The notes: generated by a model not told the origin, from the letters alone. A stretch of 57,590 nucleotides of DNA from Gemmatales bacterium (GCA_025060195.1 JANXCQ010000028.1:1-57590), one strand, 5' to 3'; shown: positions 43,991 through 53,283, numbered from the stretch's first letter. Numbers and translations are program-made.

Positions 43991-45200
43991 GGCACGTTTT
44001 CTCCCAACCGACGGCTAGGTACCGGACGCAGTCCTCGGGCGTATCTAAGAACAAACAACACCCGCTCGCACGTCCTGTCGGTCGGCGATTCCGATTCTGA
44101 CCCTCGACAGGGAACACGATGTAATGGACGTTGTGTTCGTAACCGATGGGCGTGGCCAATAAGGCGCTTTCCGAAGTAATCACAACAACCAATGAGCCGT
44201 CTAAGATCCACGGCCGTGCTTCGTAGAGCAGCTGCGCTAGCGTGGTATCTGAACCCAAAGGCACTTGGGCCAAAGTGTCCATCAGGAGGTGTAACTGATG
44301 AGTTCCCCCTCGGGGTGGCGTGAGACCGCTACTACAAACCAGACCGACCGTATACCCCATTTCGAGCCAACCGCGGGCTAAACTGGCAGTAGCACGAACG
44401 GCCCATTCTCCTGCGGATTGCAACGCACTGTCTTGCTCCGAAAAGCCGCTGGTATCGAGCACAAGCAGGATCGGCATCCGTGATTCCGCTTCCTGCTCGC
44501 ACACCACCAGTTGCTGAAGCCGCAGGGATTGGGGCCAATGCACGCGGCGAATGGTATCACCTGGACGAAACGGCCTGAGTCCCAGGAAATCGCCGCCGTA
44601 ACCTGCGAGGTGAGGATTGCGTTGGCCCATCCAGCTTTCCCGTTGATATTCCCAGGGTGGCGGTGCAACGGGAAAAGTTTTAGGCCAAACTAGCAGCGGG
44701 AAGCTTACTACGACGGCTTTACGGGCGTGCCAAAGGCCGAAGGGAAACGCCGTGCACACTTCGACCCGCGCCAACGGATGCACACCCCGTCGCTTAGGCC
44801 GATATTCCCAGTGATGCTCGGACTGACTCCAAGGCGCCACCCGAGAGATACGTAAACTGTCGGCCCGAGCGTCCCCCGAACCTAACTGCAGTTGCAAGTC
44901 GAAGGCCGGCCAGGGAAACCAATTCGTCAGGCGCACTTGAAGAAGTGCACTCTCGCCCTCAGTCGTGCGCTGGGACGAAAACTGACAGGCTCCGGTCAAT
45001 CCCAAAAGTGTGATTCGCGGCCAAGCGATTCCCAAAACCAGCACAATAGCCAATAGCGCACTGAAAATTAACAAACGATCGAACACGGTCCATCCCAACA
45101 CGGCGGCAATTGCAGCGCTGAGCGCCAAGATCACCCATGGGCGATAGGCCCATTGCCGCACTTTATCTAAAATCAACTGGAACCTGCCTCGATGTCTCAT
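43983..45200 (-). CDS. DUF58 (von Willebrand-like) protein
   Basis: The start is uncertain. I use the ATG at 45200 (405 residues). The frame is open to 45455, but that part shows no family features. Two hydrophobic helices lie near 22-60. The body carries the DUF58 block (GYGGDFLGLRPFRPGDTIRRVHW) near 195-217 and a von Willebrand-like beginning LLVLDTSGFS with the DxS-type metal motif. It normally binds MoxR and the transglutaminase protein. It is the first gene of the DUF58-TgpA-MoxR run, which differs from the usual MoxR-first order. Its stop overlaps the next start (ATGGCTAA). Confidence 0.8.
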   Translation of the reverse strand: MRHRGRFQLILDKVRQWAYRPWVILALSAAIAAVLGWTVFDRLLIFSALLAIVLVLGIAWPRITLLGLTGACQFSSQRTTEGESALLQVRLTNWFPWPAFDLQLQLGSGDARADSLRISRVAPWSQSEHHWEYRPKRRGVHPLARVEVCTAFPFGLWHARKAVVVSFPLLVWPKTFPVAPPPWEYQRESWMGQRNPHLAGYGGDFLGLRPFRPGDTIRRVHWPQSLRLQQLVVCEQEAESRMPILLVLDTSGFSEQDSALQSAGEWAVRATASLARGWLEMGYTVGLVCSSGLTPPRGGTHQLHLLMDTLAQVPLGSDTTLAQLLYEARPWILDGSLVVVITSESALLATPIGYEHNVHYIVFPVEGQNRNRRPTGRASGCCLFLDTPEDCVRYLAVGWEKTCHG

Positions 45201-45748
45201 CACGCTGCCAGACCTGCGAAAGGCTCCGGAAAAAAGACGTAATCGCACTTGGTGATGTAGGAAAGAGATTACCATTCCGTAAAACAATATATAAAACACG
45301 CTCGAATCGTCAATACTTAGTTTTACCGAGTTTGTTTGAATTTTAGATCTAGCCTGCAAGAATTTCATGCGATGGATACTTCTTCCGGGCGAGCACAAAA
45401 GCCAAACAACAAACTTAACGGGCTGTGTAGCCCCTGACAGAGCCAGCTGCGGCACACGCGAACCATGTCCGAGCGCTACTCAAGCTATGAGATAAACCTG
45501 AATCGGAATTACGATGCTGGCCGTGCTTCTAATCATCGCCTCCCCTGAAGCTAAGCACGCCCCATGTTTGGCTCACCTTTGACTTTGGTTCCGGCTAGAT
45601 AAAGGCGAGGCCAGCGGCAAACACGGATGCATAACAGAGAAGGCCATCGGCTAAGTGCGAGGACGGTGAACTTCGTGTACCAATCTCCGTAGAACCCTTG
45701 AAAAGGCGATGCCAGGCCCGATAAGAACCAATCCTTGTATCAAAGACG
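45201..45748. other. Intergenic region upstream of the DUF58 operon
   Basis: About 550 bp between the DUF58 start and the end of the small Cys-rich lipoprotein gene. The frame of the DUF58 gene is open into it to 45455, so a longer gene is not excluded. From 45456 I see no gene. Confidence 0.4.
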
Positions 45749-45970
45749 CTACGGTGCGGGCGATGGCAGTTTACGGACGGGTTCCGCGGTCGGCGCCATT
45801 AGAGGATTTTCAGCCGTGGGTACCACGTACACCTGAGCTCCTGCACAGCTGCTGCCACAACCACCGCAACCGTCGCACACGTAATGATGGCAGCCGAGCA
45901 CTGTGAATAATAGCAGGCTTGCCAGGGCTACTAAAGCAGATTTGCCTGTGGCGAAAGTTTTGTTGGCCAT
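45749..45970 (-). CDS. Small Cys-rich lipoprotein
   Basis: The 73-residue peptide starts at an ATG with GGGAGGGA upstream. It has a lipoprotein signal (lipobox VLGC, Cys27). Six further features stand out in the mature part: a His pair, then Cys at about 32, 35, 38 and 42 (CDGCGGCGSSC), and a Pro-rich tail. The Cys cluster could bind metal or form disulfides. A DsbB-like gene lies 14 kb away, which is only suggestive. No family is recognised. Confidence 0.6.
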   Translation of the reverse strand: MANKTFATGKSALVALASLLLFTVLGCHHYVCDGCGGCGSSCAGAQVYVVPTAENPLMAPTAEPVRKLPSPAP

Positions 45971-46219
45971 GAGTCCCTCCCGTTCTGTCTGTTTGGCAAA
46001 ATATCGCCGTTCCTGGCTTTAGAGGTTGTGCCTACATGAGCGGAGAGGACAACTGTCCCGTCCGTAGCAATATCTCCGCGAGTTTTTGCTATCTTTCGTC
46101 CACAGGCAGAACGGGATTCACGAGAAAACGGTTTTGTGGGGAAGTTTGAGATTCGGTGCGCCGCTGAGTGTGTCGAAGGTAACGATTATGCGGGTGACCT
46201 GGAGCAGACGTAAAGATCA

Positions 46220-48328
46220 TCATGGCATGGGATTGCCGCCCGGATTGACTCCGGGTACTCCTGGGACGTTGGGCGGGTTAGCAGGTTTTGCATCCACATA
46301 GGCGGGCAAACGTAAGGGGAGCGATTGCCGCGACATGAATTTGCGCCACTGTTCTTCCAGTTGCTGCAGCTTATCCAGGTCGAGCTGATCGGGTTGCTTC
46401 GGATCAGCTAAGCCGAACTGCTGTGCGAATAAACCTTCGATAACCTCAGCACTCACTTCCATATCGCGGGGCAGCCGGGCTAAGTCCTCGTAAAATTGCG
46501 CCAATTGTTGCGGATACTTTTGGGCCAGGAAATAAACCAAGGCCCAGCTTTCAGCGCGTGCCTTGAGTAAGAGCAGCTCCCGTTGCTCGGGCTTGGCGTT
46601 CGAGGCGTCGCGATAATTCTCACCGCGGATAATCCCTCGAATCGAGACCTGCTTTACGGGTATGGTCACCTCACGAGGCGTTTTCTCGTAAAACACCACC
46701 TCGCCTTTCTTGACGCGGTCTTCATTATTGAAGAAGTTGTAGACGGGAAGATAGACCCAGTGAATGTTCCCCATGCCGCTGTGGAAGGCGGGAGCGCGAA
46801 ACTCGCCGTTGCTCTTAGGCGTCTCCAATAGAGCCAGCAGTCCGTCGCGCCAACTATCGGGAAAGCCCGCGCGTGCGGGCAAATAGCCCACCACATCCAG
46901 GATCTGCCGCACGCCCTCATGGGTGATGGTCGCGACAATCCCTTCCTGATAAATAGCTGGGGAAGAATTTAGCAGAATGTTGGCCAGACTCAGGGTCGCC
47001 GCGGCATTCGGATCTTGGGCCGCGTGTTGTAGAACCAGGGGTAGGATTTTTTTTATCGCGGGATCAGGCTTGGCCAATTTCTGCAAGCTCAGCGTGTACT
47101 CCGCGGGGACGGGCTGATTTCCAAAAAGCTGGCTCAGCACTTTGGTGCTTATCTCGGCTAAAAGTACATCCACATCACCCACCCGCGACTGCAGGCGCTG
47201 AAATGCCCCATCTAGCCGTTGCGGGGAAATAACCAGAACCTGTTCCAAACGTGAATAAAAGCCATCGGTGGCCAGCGGGCGCGTCTCGGCTAAAGACTGG
47301 CGCAGCTTCTGGAAACTGTCGGCACTAGGAGCCAACCAGACTACCAGACGCGCCCGCGGTAAGGGTAGCGGCCGATTATGGTACGCGAACCAATAATAAA
47401 GTCCATGGAACACTCGCTCCATACGGTCTAACAGGTCCTCCGCCTGTTTCTGGTCTTGTTGCAGGTGAATGGCGGTGTAATGGGGCCCTCGACCGCTGGT
47501 GCGAACCATACCGCGCGCCAACGGGGCGATCCGCGTCAACACTTCCTCGTTTTCGGGCAAATCTTGCTTGAGCAGCTGGCGCGTCTCTAATAACCTTTGG
47601 ATTGCGGGCCGATCGGCTTCTGGGAGTTTGTCCAAAGATTTCTGCCAGGCTAGTAGTTGTTCCTCAAATTTACTTAGCATGTCAAAGCCGCTACTCCCGC
47701 TGTGGTAGGTCCAATGCTGAAGCATCCACAGCGCTAACTCGGCCGGCGCTTTCGTGGCGAGGTTTTTCTTCTTTGTCAAGAGGTCAAATTCCTGGCTCAA
47801 GGAAGGCATTGGCAGCCAGTGAATTTCCGCCCAATTAGCGACCCCAATGGTGGGTTGAAAGTCAAACTGACCACCATCGTAGCGGAAGACGTACATCCCG
47901 CGAGCAGTTGCGGAGGGGCGCACCTCGCCTTGCAAAACAGCCAAAAACCAGTCTGCTGTTGCCTGGTCTTGCGGCAGATTATTGCCTGGTTGGCCCGGCT
48001 GACCCGGTACGCCTCCTGGGGGAATTCCCAGGCCGCCCGGAGGTATGCCAGGACCGAAGCCTGGAGCTCCGAGGCCGCCACCAGGCAGGGGCTTGCCTAT
48101 CCCCACCCCGACACCGCCCGGCGGTGCGCCCGGTTGTGCCACTCCTGGAGCTCCTGCTGTCCCGCTCCCCGGAGATTGTTCGCTCACGTTGATCCGGAAA
48201 ACCAAGTAATCGGCCCATAATTGATCGCCCCAGGATACCAACCAGGCGACCATTGCGCCTAACCACACCGTACGCGTGATGCCCCAAGCCCCCAACGGTG
48301 TCGCTGACTTCCTCAACCCGCCGCTCAT
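46220..48328 (-). CDS. DUF1570-like protein with a Gly/Pro-rich linker
   Basis: The 702-residue protein starts after GGGAGG (8-base spacing), has an N-terminal hydrophobic anchor or signal (about 18-39) and a Gly/Pro-rich collagen-like stretch at 55-118 (PGG and GIPPGG repeats). The rest resembles DUF1570 planctomycete proteins, which carry a gluzincin-like HExxH. Here the matching site reads THEGVRQ (His470, Glu471, Arg474), so the second metal His is replaced by Arg. The downstream EGLA-type position reads DGLL. I infer a diverged or inactive peptidase-like protein. A second Pro/Gly-rich tail closes the chain. It is probably extracytoplasmic. Confidence 0.6.
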   Translation of the reverse strand: MSGGLRKSATPLGAWGITRTVWLGAMVAWLVSWGDQLWADYLVFRINVSEQSPGSGTAGAPGVAQPGAPPGGVGVGIGKPLPGGGLGAPGFGPGIPPGGLGIPPGGVPGQPGQPGNNLPQDQATADWFLAVLQGEVRPSATARGMYVFRYDGGQFDFQPTIGVANWAEIHWLPMPSLSQEFDLLTKKKNLATKAPAELALWMLQHWTYHSGSSGFDMLSKFEEQLLAWQKSLDKLPEADRPAIQRLLETRQLLKQDLPENEEVLTRIAPLARGMVRTSGRGPHYTAIHLQQDQKQAEDLLDRMERVFHGLYYWFAYHNRPLPLPRARLVVWLAPSADSFQKLRQSLAETRPLATDGFYSRLEQVLVISPQRLDGAFQRLQSRVGDVDVLLAEISTKVLSQLFGNQPVPAEYTLSLQKLAKPDPAIKKILPLVLQHAAQDPNAAATLSLANILLNSSPAIYQEGIVATITHEGVRQILDVVGYLPARAGFPDSWRDGLLALLETPKSNGEFRAPAFHSGMGNIHWVYLPVYNFFNNEDRVKKGEVVFYEKTPREVTIPVKQVSIRGIIRGENYRDASNAKPEQRELLLLKARAESWALVYFLAQKYPQQLAQFYEDLARLPRDMEVSAEVIEGLFAQQFGLADPKQPDQLDLDKLQQLEEQWRKFMSRQSLPLRLPAYVDAKPANPPNVPGVPGVNPGGNPMP

Positions 48329-48481
48329 GCTTTCACCTCCCGTCCCGTGTGGGATAGCGCTAGAAAGCTACACTTCGAGCTGCTCACTGCGTTGTATGTG
48401 CCAAATTCTATTTTGGAAATTTTCCCTGGGATTGCAACTGGCGAACAATACGGTTCACCAAGACCCAAGATGCATACTAGG

Positions 48482-49000
48482 TCAAGTGAAGTCATGCCTA
48501 GGCCGCAGTTCGGCGAACAAGTTCGCCTGTTCCTCGGCGAATAATCGCACTGCTTGGGCATAGCCGAAGGCACTCAAGGCTTGGGGGCGATGTTTGCGAA
48601 GGACCGAGATCGCGTCGCTAGCCGTAAGACCGCATCGATGCACTAGATAGCAGGCTAACACCGCTCCGGTGCGGTCCATGCCATGATAACAGTGCACCAC
48701 CACCTTACCACCTTGCTGAGTATGTTGCTGTATGAAGCGAAAAATCGTGGGTAAACGGTCCACGAAGGCACGTTGTAAGGATTTGCTGGTCAGTTCGATC
48801 ATCGGCCAATACATCGGCAGATGGGCCAGGCCTGCTTCTTGAATCTGACCGCTGGAGACTTTGGTGTCATCTAAGGAAACAATGGCTCGGATGCCCGCGT
48901 GTTTCCATTGCGCCAAGTCCCATGGTGCCACTGCCGGGCCACACCGTCCGCCAAGACAATCCGGGATGACCCAATAAATGTGCTGCATGTCCCCTGGCAT
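48482..49000 (-). CDS. Dual-specificity-type protein phosphatase
   Basis: The 172-residue protein has the Cys-based phosphatase loop HCYHGMDRTG (His103, Cys104, Arg110), which forms the phosphocysteine intermediate. A general-acid Asp may lie in SLDDTK near 42-46. A second ATG four codons in (48988) is an equally possible start. The domain is short and single, as in bacterial DSP-like proteins. Substrates are unknown. It faces the lpxA gene across 167 bp and probably has its own promoter there. Confidence 0.8.
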   Translation of the reverse strand: MPGDMQHIYWVIPDCLGGRCGPAVAPWDLAQWKHAGIRAIVSLDDTKVSSGQIQEAGLAHLPMYWPMIELTSKSLQRAFVDRLPTIFRFIQQHTQQGGKVVVHCYHGMDRTGAVLACYLVHRCGLTASDAISVLRKHRPQALSAFGYAQAVRLFAEEQANLFAELRPRHDFT

Positions 49001-49098
49001 TCCTCAGCGAAAAGATAATCCGGGCGGCTGACTCTCACGGCCTATTGGGATCGTTTCAAGCCATCCCTCATGGCATCCTCGCGTTAGTCAATTCGACT

Positions 49099-49126
49099 TT
49101 GCAGGTTTGTGGGAAAGAGGTATAAA
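49099..49126 (+). promoter_or_regulatory. Possible sigma70-like promoter before lpxA
   Basis: TTGCAG (49099-49104) and TATAAA (49121-49126) are separated by 16 bases, 41 bases before the lpxA ATG. The -35 element matches TTGACA only in its first three bases. Planctomycete promoter consensus is not well known to me, so this is tentative. Confidence 0.3.
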
Positions 49127-49167
49127 CTTGGCAAAGCAATTGCCCGCGGTGTCACGAGGCCACGGCC

Positions 49168-49974
49168 ATGCGCGACACGACAATTTTTGTCCATCCGACC
49201 GCTCTGGTTACCGATGCCGAATTAGGACCTGGGGTGCGCATCGGTCCTTATACGGTCATCGAAGGCCCGGTGACCATCGGCGAGGGAAGCGTGATCGGGC
49301 CGCATTGCCATATCGTGGGCCCCTGTGTCATCGGCAAAAATAATCTTATTGGGCATAACGTGGTCATTGGGGCTAAGCCCCAGGATCACAAGTATCGTGG
49401 CGAACCCACTCGCGTGGAGATCGGCGACGACAATGTCATCCGCGAAAATGTCACCATCCATCGGGCGACGACGCGCGGGGGCGTGACGCGAATCGGGCAC
49501 AGGAATTTTCTCATGGTCGGCTGTCATGTGGCCCATGATTGTCAGGTGGGCAACGATTGCACGCTCGCCAACAACGCCCTGCTGGGTGGGCACTGCATTG
49601 TCGAGGATTACGCTTATATTTCAGGCAATTCTGCAGTTCATCAGCATTGCCGCATGGGTCGGCTGAGTTTACTGTCCGGATGTTCGGCGGTAAGTAAAGA
49701 CGTGCCTCCCTTTATTATTCAGCAAGGGCACAACACGGTGCGTGGCATCAATGTGGTGGGCATGCGCCGTGCCGGTCTCACCGCGGAACAGATTGACGCG
49801 ATTCGGCGCTTGTATCATGTCATGTATTTGCAAAATTTGAGCGTGCCCACCGCTTTAGCACGCATCGAAGCCGAATTGGGACACGTGGATGTGGTGCGCG
49901 AATTCGTCCGTTTCGTCCGCGCATCGAAGCGGGGCATCTGTGGCGTGCGCACCAGCTGGTCTGACGCCGCCTGA
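49168..49974 (+). CDS. lpxA: UDP-N-acetylglucosamine acyltransferase LpxA
   Basis: The 268-residue protein has the left-handed beta-helix hexapeptide pattern from residue 7 to about 190 (for example VRIGPYTVIEG, VTIGEGSVIG, VTRIGHRNFLMVGCHVAHD). The catalytic His is His123 in HVAHD, with the neighbouring His120 also kept. The C-terminal helical part with GINVVGMRRAGLT completes the family. It puts the first acyl chain on UDP-GlcNAc in lipid A synthesis. The 3' end overlaps the next gene. It supports a Gram-negative type outer membrane in this organism. Confidence 0.92.
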   Translation: MRDTTIFVHPTALVTDAELGPGVRIGPYTVIEGPVTIGEGSVIGPHCHIVGPCVIGKNNLIGHNVVIGAKPQDHKYRGEPTRVEIGDDNVIRENVTIHRATTRGGVTRIGHRNFLMVGCHVAHDCQVGNDCTLANNALLGGHCIVEDYAYISGNSAVHQHCRMGRLSLLSGCSAVSKDVPPFIIQQGHNTVRGINVVGMRRAGLTAEQIDAIRRLYHVMYLQNLSVPTALARIEAELGHVDVVREFVRFVRASKRGICGVRTSWSDAA

Positions 49975-50716
49975 GACCGCCTGGGCGGTGCCCCCGAGCG
50001 CCGTTCCTGATGTTCCTTCGACAGTTTCCGTGATCATTCCCACCTGGAACGAAGTGGGTTACCTAGAGTCGGCTATTTGGTCTGCCCGCCGCAATGGAGC
50101 CGGAGAAGTCATTGTTGTGGATGGAGGCAGTTCCGATGGTACAGCCGCGCTGGCCGCGCAGTGGGCCGACTGTGTGCTTCACACGCGGCGCGGCCGGGCG
50201 GCTCAGATGAACCTTGGTGCTTTCCAAGCCCGCGGCGAAATCCTCTGCTTTTTACACGCAGATTGTATTCTTTCCCCGGGAGCATTACGACAAGCTGTAC
50301 ATTATCTTCTTCGCCCCAACATTGCCGCCGCGTGTTTTCGCATCTGCCATCTCAGTGCCGATTGGCGTTTTCGCCTGCTCGACGCCGGGGCCTGTGCCCG
50401 AGTACGCCTCTGGGGCTGGGCCTACGGCGACCAGGGGTTGGTCGTTCGCAAACAACTCTTTGTGCAAGTGGGAGGATTTCCTGACCTGCCGATATTTGAA
50501 GACGTCGCTCTCTGTCGCCAACTGCGGCGCTTTGGTCGCATTGTTCTGCTCCCCGCCAGGGTTGGGGCTTCGCCGCGTCGTTGGCACCGCCGCAATTTCT
50601 GGGTCGTGGCCGCTACGAATTGGTTACTCGCCGCTGCTTATGCCCTGGGCATTTCTCCACACCAATTGGCACCGTTTCGCCCGCCATCGCCAACATCGCG
50701 CAGTTTCGAACGCTAA
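49940..50716 (+). CDS. TIGR04283-type family 2 glycosyltransferase
   Basis: The start is unclear. I use the GTG at 49940 (258 residues). A longer frame to 49889 and shorter GTGs at 49988 and 50027 exist. The GT-A fold starts with VSVIIPTWNEVGYL and has VVDGGSSDGT, HADC (DxD-like) near 125 and FEDVALCRQLRRFG near the end. The family member TIGR04283 has been linked to arsenosugar synthesis in some bacteria. The gene overlaps the 3' end of lpxA by 35 bases, so the two are likely translated together. The sugar and acceptor are unknown. Confidence 0.75.
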   Translation: MACAPAGLTPPETAWAVPPSAVPDVPSTVSVIIPTWNEVGYLESAIWSARRNGAGEVIVVDGGSSDGTAALAAQWADCVLHTRRGRAAQMNLGAFQARGEILCFLHADCILSPGALRQAVHYLLRPNIAAACFRICHLSADWRFRLLDAGACARVRLWGWAYGDQGLVVRKQLFVQVGGFPDLPIFEDVALCRQLRRFGRIVLLPARVGASPRRWHRRNFWVVAATNWLLAAAYALGISPHQLAPFRPPSPTSRSFER

Positions 50717-50805
50717 CCTGGCTGGGAAATATAGTAACCGTAATGGGATGCTGTAGCTATATTTAGATCGCGGCATTGCCCCACCTATATGAGCTGGGCA
50801 ATTAG

Positions 50806-51714
50806 ATGAAGTGTTCGGGGATGATCATGCCCTCCTGGACACCCCTGGAGGAACAAGCGGCGCGACTTCTAGTGAACTTAGCTTTAGAGGAAGATCTTGG
50901 CTCGCGAGGAGATATTACCACTGAAACATTAATTCCCGCAGAAAAAACTGGAACAGCCTCTTTTGTAGCACGTCGGCCAGGAGTTGTCTGTGGAGAAAAA
51001 ATTGCGGAAATGGTGTTGACCCAATTAGATAATCAGGCCCAATTTAGATGGCAGGTTTCTGACGGTGCAGCTGTCATCGCGGGCTTGGCATTCGGCCAAG
51101 TTCACGCACGCTTACGAGCAATACTTAGTGCCGAACGGACTATGCTGAACTTCCTGCAAAGACTTAGTGGCATCGCTACGCTTACTCACCAATTCGTTAG
51201 TGCGGTTCGAGGCCTGCCCTGTATCATCCTCGATACGCGCAAAACCACGCCCGCTTGGCGCATTTTAGAGAAATACGCCGTGCGTTGCGGCGGGGGACAC
51301 AATCATCGGCTCGGGCTGTTCGATGGCATATTGATTAAGGATAATCACTTAGCTGCCCTTCAGGAGCTTGGCAAAGACCTAACTTACGCGGTGGCGCAGG
51401 TGCGCCGTCATTTCGGTTCTCAGTATCCCATAGAGGTCGAGGCAGAAAATTTAGATCAAGTGCGTCAAGCCTTGCATAGCGGAGCAGATATTATCTTGTT
51501 GGATAACATGCCAGTGGAGCAAATAAGACACGCGGTGCAACTGCGTAATCAAATCGCGCCGACAGTCCTGTTAGAAGCCTCGGGTGGCATCAGCTTAGAA
51601 AACGTGCGCACCATTGCAGAAACGGGCGTGGATCGCATCAGCATTGGGGCCTTGACGCACTCCGCACCTGCCCTGGACCTGGCGCTGGATTATCAAGGCC
51701 AGACCTCGCACTAG
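50806..51714 (+). CDS. nadC: Nicotinate-nucleotide pyrophosphorylase NadC
   Basis: The 302-residue protein starts at one of three nearby ATGs (50806, 50821, 50827). The first is used. It shows the QPRTase family layout: LALEEDLGSRGDITTETLIP, FVARRPGVVCG, ERTMLNFLQRLSGIAT, the LDTRKTTPAWR loop, GGGHNHRLGLFDGILIKDNH, EVEAENLDQVRQAL and the C-terminal SGGISLENV. It makes nicotinate mononucleotide from quinolinate and PRPP in NAD synthesis. The gene is convergent with the lipoprotein gene and their stop codons overlap. No nadA or nadB is adjacent. Confidence 0.93.
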   Translation: MKCSGMIMPSWTPLEEQAARLLVNLALEEDLGSRGDITTETLIPAEKTGTASFVARRPGVVCGEKIAEMVLTQLDNQAQFRWQVSDGAAVIAGLAFGQVHARLRAILSAERTMLNFLQRLSGIATLTHQFVSAVRGLPCIILDTRKTTPAWRILEKYAVRCGGGHNHRLGLFDGILIKDNHLAALQELGKDLTYAVAQVRRHFGSQYPIEVEAENLDQVRQALHSGADIILLDNMPVEQIRHAVQLRNQIAPTVLLEASGGISLENVRTIAETGVDRISIGALTHSAPALDLALDYQGQTSH

Positions 51715-52577
51715 TTGGCCCCTTCACGGTCATCGGCTTGATAACGATTCGCGGGATTTGGGAAAAGGGAGCTAGAGTCGTTTCCAGGGGTTGCCTTATC
51801 ACCATCGGCACGAAGTCGCACCAGGAGAACGCGGGTTTGCTGAGTTTGGGGGTCCTGAAAGAGATAAGAACCTAAGCTGGGCTCCTTGTCCAAATAAGCC
51901 CCGAGGACTAAGGTCTGTTGAGTTGTTAGTGCTAAAGGAATTTTCAAAAAAGCGAGTTGAGTTTCGCTTTCTCCCGTGGCTAACGGCCAACAATTTTTCT
52001 CGCTCCAAAGGAAAGGTGCGGGGTTTGTTAGGCGATGACGTACTGCGGGAATGACGACAAATTCTTCGTCGTTGGACTTGTTATTCGTCCATTGGAAAGA
52101 TAGTCCTAACTGAGCGTCGCTGAACTCGGCAATCGTAGATTCTCCCGCATAATAAATCGGACAAGCTAAATAACGCCATGGGCCTCCGCAAGGATGAAAA
52201 TGAGCCTGTCCCCGAGCTAAGAAAAAATGGAAAAGCTGCGGAGCAGTAGGAGCGGACAGCAGGCGAGAGCGCAAGGCCGGTGGGATAGTTCCTGCTAAAA
52301 TGCCGCAACGCAGGCCGTTCGCGCGCAAAAGTGGACGTAGCTCGGCATCCACGATCTGTTCGTCGGTTTGCCGCCAAAGCTCCTCAAGAGCTTGCCGAGA
52401 ACTGTCGGCCACGGGCAATTCGCAACAGGAAAACTGTGCCATGTCCGAAGGCAGGGGTAGACTCCAGCGCCTCCCGACCCGGTCGCGGGGAAAATGCCCT
52501 GGTAACCAAGGCTCTATACTCCAACAGCCCACCAACGCGGTTGAGAAAGCCGCTATCCAAATGCTCGGTTGCCGCAT
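51711..52577 (-). CDS. Hypothetical lipoprotein
   Basis: With the ATG at 52577 the protein has 288 residues. A GTG at 52592 adds five. A typical lipoprotein signal ends at LVGC (Cys18). The mature part has a small-residue-rich segment and HFHPCGGPWRYLACPIYYAGES near 130-151. A beta-rich C-terminal half ends in an acidic tail. No family recognised. The stop overlaps the nadC stop by 4 bases on the opposite strand. Confidence 0.55.
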   Translation of the reverse strand: MRQPSIWIAAFSTALVGCWSIEPWLPGHFPRDRVGRRWSLPLPSDMAQFSCCELPVADSSRQALEELWRQTDEQIVDAELRPLLRANGLRCGILAGTIPPALRSRLLSAPTAPQLFHFFLARGQAHFHPCGGPWRYLACPIYYAGESTIAEFSDAQLGLSFQWTNNKSNDEEFVVIPAVRHRLTNPAPFLWSEKNCWPLATGESETQLAFLKIPLALTTQQTLVLGAYLDKEPSLGSYLFQDPQTQQTRVLLVRLRADGDKATPGNDSSSLFPNPANRYQADDREGAN

Positions 52578-52635
52578 CTTTCTCGAAAGCACAGCTCGAG
52601 CGCTAATCGGGGTCTAGATCATGTCCCGAAGTGTT

Positions 52636-53283
52636 TCACATGGCTGTTGGTGCGGAGTTGCTCCGAACACCGCAGAGGCGTTTAACCAAGGCAGAGACCC
52701 GATGACGCCAAATTTCTTTTCGCGCCACCCAGCGATTGGTCACCCAATTCATTTGCACGACGCGCCGCGGTCCTTCGTAGGGTTTGTGCCCATGCCACGA
52801 ATTGTCCGTGCGACGGAATGCCAGCAAGGTGCCCTCGATCGGTGGCACTTCCGCAACGACCGCCTCCAGATCTTCAGAGCTACGGAGCAAACGCAAGCGG
52901 CCGCCCTCGTTTTCCCAAGAGCCATTCAGGTAAATGAGGACTGTAACTAACTTAGAAGGTGCGTCGGTGTGAATTTGACCGTCTGAGCGGCGACACTGGC
53001 CCCGCACGGTTATCATAATCGGTCGGTCGTGCAATGTCAGGCCGAATTTTTCTTCAAAGGCTTCGCAGAAAGCGGGACTGGTCATTTCTCGAATCAGTTG
53101 ACCAAAGGCGGGCCCAAAAGTGAGTTCTGCCAGGGGAAAGCTCCCGGGTTGGTCAATCTGAGGAAAATCGCGGAGAATGGCAGGTAATGCTTCCGGGTGG
53201 ACAAATTTCGGCACGATGACGTAGGGAAAGGGTTGAGTCACTAAGGGGGTGGCGCGAAAGGCATCCAGATCTAAGCAAGACAT
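52636..53283 (-). CDS. 2OG-Fe(II) oxygenase
   Basis: The ATG at 53283 is preceded by GAGAGGAAGG. A longer frame begins at a TTG. The 215-residue product has the double-stranded beta-helix pattern with metal ligands His105 and Asp107 in IHTDAP. A distal His lies in SWHGHKPYE (164 or 166), and a 2-oxoglutarate-binding Arg near 173. LIYLNGSWENEGGRLRLL is a characteristic strand. It resembles prolyl-4-hydroxylase-type enzymes. The target is unknown. Its upstream side has about 250 bp without a gene before the GTPase at 53561. Confidence 0.85.
   Translation of the reverse strand: MSCLDLDAFRATPLVTQPFPYVIVPKFVHPEALPAILRDFPQIDQPGSFPLAELTFGPAFGQLIREMTSPAFCEAFEEKFGLTLHDRPIMITVRGQCRRSDGQIHTDAPSKLVTVLIYLNGSWENEGGRLRLLRSSEDLEAVVAEVPPIEGTLLAFRRTDNSWHGHKPYEGPRRVVQMNWVTNRWVARKEIWRHRVSALVKRLCGVRSNSAPTAM

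Noticed and set aside
49889..49939. N-terminal extension of the TIGR04283-type protein to 49889
   Set aside because: The added residues are Ser/Ala-rich, lie inside the lpxA coding end and have no ribosome site.
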